Below are positions 6,553 through 7,468 of a stretch of DNA of 7,468 nucleotides, piece after piece. A model generated the notes under the pieces. It ran no database searches, was not told the DNA's origin, and saw only the letters and a program-made list of their open reading frames with translations. The stretch spans positions 1 through 7,468 of the forward strand of contig JBNJEM010000392.1 of the NCBI GenBank assembly GCA_051745935.1, given 5' to 3'. The stretch is from JBNJEM01 sp051745935 (GTDB lineage: Bacteria; Planctomycetota; Planctomycetia; Pirellulales; Pirellulaceae). Numbering within the stretch: the first letter of the stretch is position 1; the number at the start of each line of letters is the position of its first letter. The translations under genes and the position numbers were made by a program.

Positions 6553-7353
6553 CTACCCGGCCCGGCGCCGGCCGAGCCACCTGGCAAAACCGCTTCGGCG
6601 CGGCCGCGTCATGTTCAAGTCGAGTCGATGTCCCCTGGCAACAGCCAGCGGGTTGGTGCAACATGTTTGGATTGCGGTGCCTTCATCCACCCACTGGGTG
6701 ACCTTGTCAAAAGCGCGTTTCATGAGTGGACGTCGGTTCCGGGAGCCATGCGCATCGGTGGCGACGAGGTGTGCCAATCCTTGTTCAAACAACCACTTGG
6801 ACATCTTCTGGCATGCGGGGCCGAAGGTTCCCACCAGGCTGCCGGCCGTCACCTGCATGGGACATCCACGCTGGACCAACGGTGGGACCAGGTCGGGATT
6901 GCGTAGGAGTCCGTGGTTTCGTTCGGGGTGTGAGAGGATTCCGCGCATTCCCATTTGCTCCAAACCACCCAGGACCGGTTCCAGAGGGAAATAGACGTCA
7001 TGGGGCAGTTCCAACAGGACATACGCGCCCGTATCGCCCAGTGTGAGGATCTCGCCGGACCTCAGGCCTGGCAGCATTTCAGGCATGATTCGCACGTCGG
7101 CGCCGGGCAACACGGAGAGTGGAATGGCGTGCGTCTCGAGCAGCCGCCGCAGCTGAGCAACCCCCGTTCGGATCATGCTGCCGCGATTCTGGCCGTACAC
7201 GCCTAGCTGGTGAGGGGTCGCCACGATGGTTCGAATCCCCTCCGCCACGGCGATCCGCGCCATGCCCAGCGACTCGTCCCAAGACGTCGCCCCGTCATCC
7301 AACCCGGGCAGCACGTGACAATGGACATCCACGAAAAACCTGCTGTCATCCAT
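6553..7353 (-). CDS. CpsB/CapC-type PHP-domain protein-tyrosine phosphatase, 266 aa
   Basis: Cytoplasmic metal-dependent phosphatase of the CpsB/YwqE family, which removes phosphate from the autophosphorylated bacterial tyrosine kinase controlling capsule or exopolysaccharide length and export. The PHP signature is complete: DVHCHVLPGLDDGA (9-22, metal ligands His11 and His13), ATPH (45-48), GADVRI (85-90), LLELP (113-117), LSHPERN (140-146), QVTAGSLVGTFG (167-178) and ATDAHGSRNRRP (198-209, Asp200 and His202). Length fits the family (about 240-270). The family usually has Glu at the Asp86 position (GAE/GQE-V/I-R), so a conservative ligand change is possible. The last 20 residues are Arg-rich and look like a nonconserved tail. 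The ATG at 7353 is preceded by AAGGTG (7363-7358) with 4-nt spacing. No cognate kinase is in the window. Confidence 0.95.
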   Translation of the reverse strand: MDDSRFFVDVHCHVLPGLDDGATSWDESLGMARIAVAEGIRTIVATPHQLGVYGQNRGSMIRTGVAQLRRLLETHAIPLSVLPGADVRIMPEMLPGLRSGEILTLGDTGAYVLLELPHDVYFPLEPVLGGLEQMGMRGILSHPERNHGLLRNPDLVPPLVQRGCPMQVTAGSLVGTFGPACQKMSKWLFEQGLAHLVATDAHGSRNRRPLMKRAFDKVTQWVDEGTAIQTCCTNPLAVARGHRLDLNMTRPRRSGFARWLGRRRAG

Positions 7354-7357
7354 TGTA

Positions 7358-7363
7358 CACCTT
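7358..7363 (-). promoter_or_regulatory. Shine-Dalgarno site for the phosphatase gene
   Basis: AAGGTG on the minus strand, 4 nt before the ATG. It overlaps the start position predicted from the adjacent repeat-borne -10 box, so either the ribosome site or that promoter assignment may need adjusting. Confidence 0.6.
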
Positions 7364-7367
7364 TTGC

Positions 7368-7396
7368 CTTATACCGGTCGCGGATGACTTTGTCCG
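7368..7396 (-). promoter_or_regulatory. Best promoter-like match in the repeat family, upstream of the phosphatase gene
   Basis: CGGACA (7396-7391; 4 of 6 to TTGACA), a 17-bp spacer and TATAAG (7373-7368; 5 of 6 to TATAAT). The predicted start near 7361 leaves a leader of only about 8 nt, cutting into the ribosome-binding site. That is a difficulty for this reading unless initiation is upstream or nearly leaderless. Confidence 0.35.
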
Positions 7397-7468
7397 CCGT
7401 GAGTCCGACCAACGGGAGGACGGCTTGCGCGGGGCAGCTTTCCATCCGGACACATTCGACCGCCTGAA
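7371..7468 (-). repeat. Solo copy of the 100-bp repeat upstream of the phosphatase gene, cut by the window edge
   Basis: Read on the minus strand it starts TTCAGGCGGTCGAATG at the window edge (first two bases outside) and ends CGACCGGTAT. There are about 9 differences over 98 bp (91% by eye). It carries the GTCG / GGACAAAG subfamily markers. It ends 17 bp before the ATG and points toward the gene. Confidence 0.94.

Noticed and set aside
6558..6575. Palindrome CCGGCGCCGG as a terminator for the phosphatase gene
   Set aside because: It lies inside the last codons (Arg-rich tail) rather than after the stop, and there is no T-run. It is best explained by GC-rich codon use.
1..7468. Novel defence, toxin-antitoxin or mobile gene cassette
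   Set aside because: The four recognisable genes are envelope or polysaccharide functions. No nuclease, toxin pair, integrase, transposase or reverse transcriptase motif is seen on either strand.

Overview
The window carries four protein genes and an unusually conspicuous intergenic repeat family. The organism looks like a GC-rich bacterium, most probably a planctomycete (Planctomycetota). This is inferred from protein style: a fused O-antigen-ligase/TPR protein, a small secreted carboxypeptidase-regulatory-like protein with a C-terminal membrane anchor and Asp-rich tail, and an HExxH peptidase-MA-like protein. No rRNA, tRNA or taxon-specific marker is present, so the assignment is tentative.

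Layout. Positions 1-1334 hold no gene I can recognise. They contain a three-unit tandem array of a 100-bp repeat (381-681), a six-unit 16-bp minisatellite (875-970) and a diverged single copy of the 100-bp repeat (1171-1271). The + strand gene at 1335-3983 encodes a large O-antigen ligase/polymerase (Wzy_C type) with a periplasmic TPR-like C-terminus. Convergent to it, 18 bp away, is a minus-strand gene (4002-4541) for a 179-residue exported, membrane-anchored protein. A gene-poor stretch (about 4682-5478) contains a perfect 10-bp inverted repeat and a possible 32-codon small ORF. Two more minus-strand genes follow: a secreted HExxH metallopeptidase-like protein (5479-6297, possibly from 6351) and a CpsB/CapC-type PHP-domain tyrosine phosphatase (6553-7353).

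How the genes fit together. The ligase and the CpsB/YwqE-type phosphatase are typical of exopolysaccharide, capsule or O-antigen loci: one polymerises or ligates glycan outside the inner membrane, the other usually dephosphorylates the bacterial tyrosine kinase that controls chain length or export. The small anchored protein and the peptidase are envelope or exported proteins whose link to polysaccharide is only contextual. This looks like the edge of, or scattered genes from, a surface polysaccharide region rather than one compact operon.

Most interesting signal. The 100-bp repeat occurs seven times: three in tandem, three as single copies directly upstream of and co-oriented with genes, and one in the opposite orientation upstream of the peptidase. 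None lies in a chosen coding sequence. The conserved 3' end always generates a -10-like hexamer at its junction with the flank (TATATT, TATACA, TATAAT, TATAAG, TACAAT, TACATT). The three gene-proximal copies form a subfamily with an xxxACA or xxGACA hexamer 17-18 bp further upstream. I propose, as inference, a MITE-like dispersed element that may act as a portable promoter or leader. No defence system, CRISPR array or transposase is visible.
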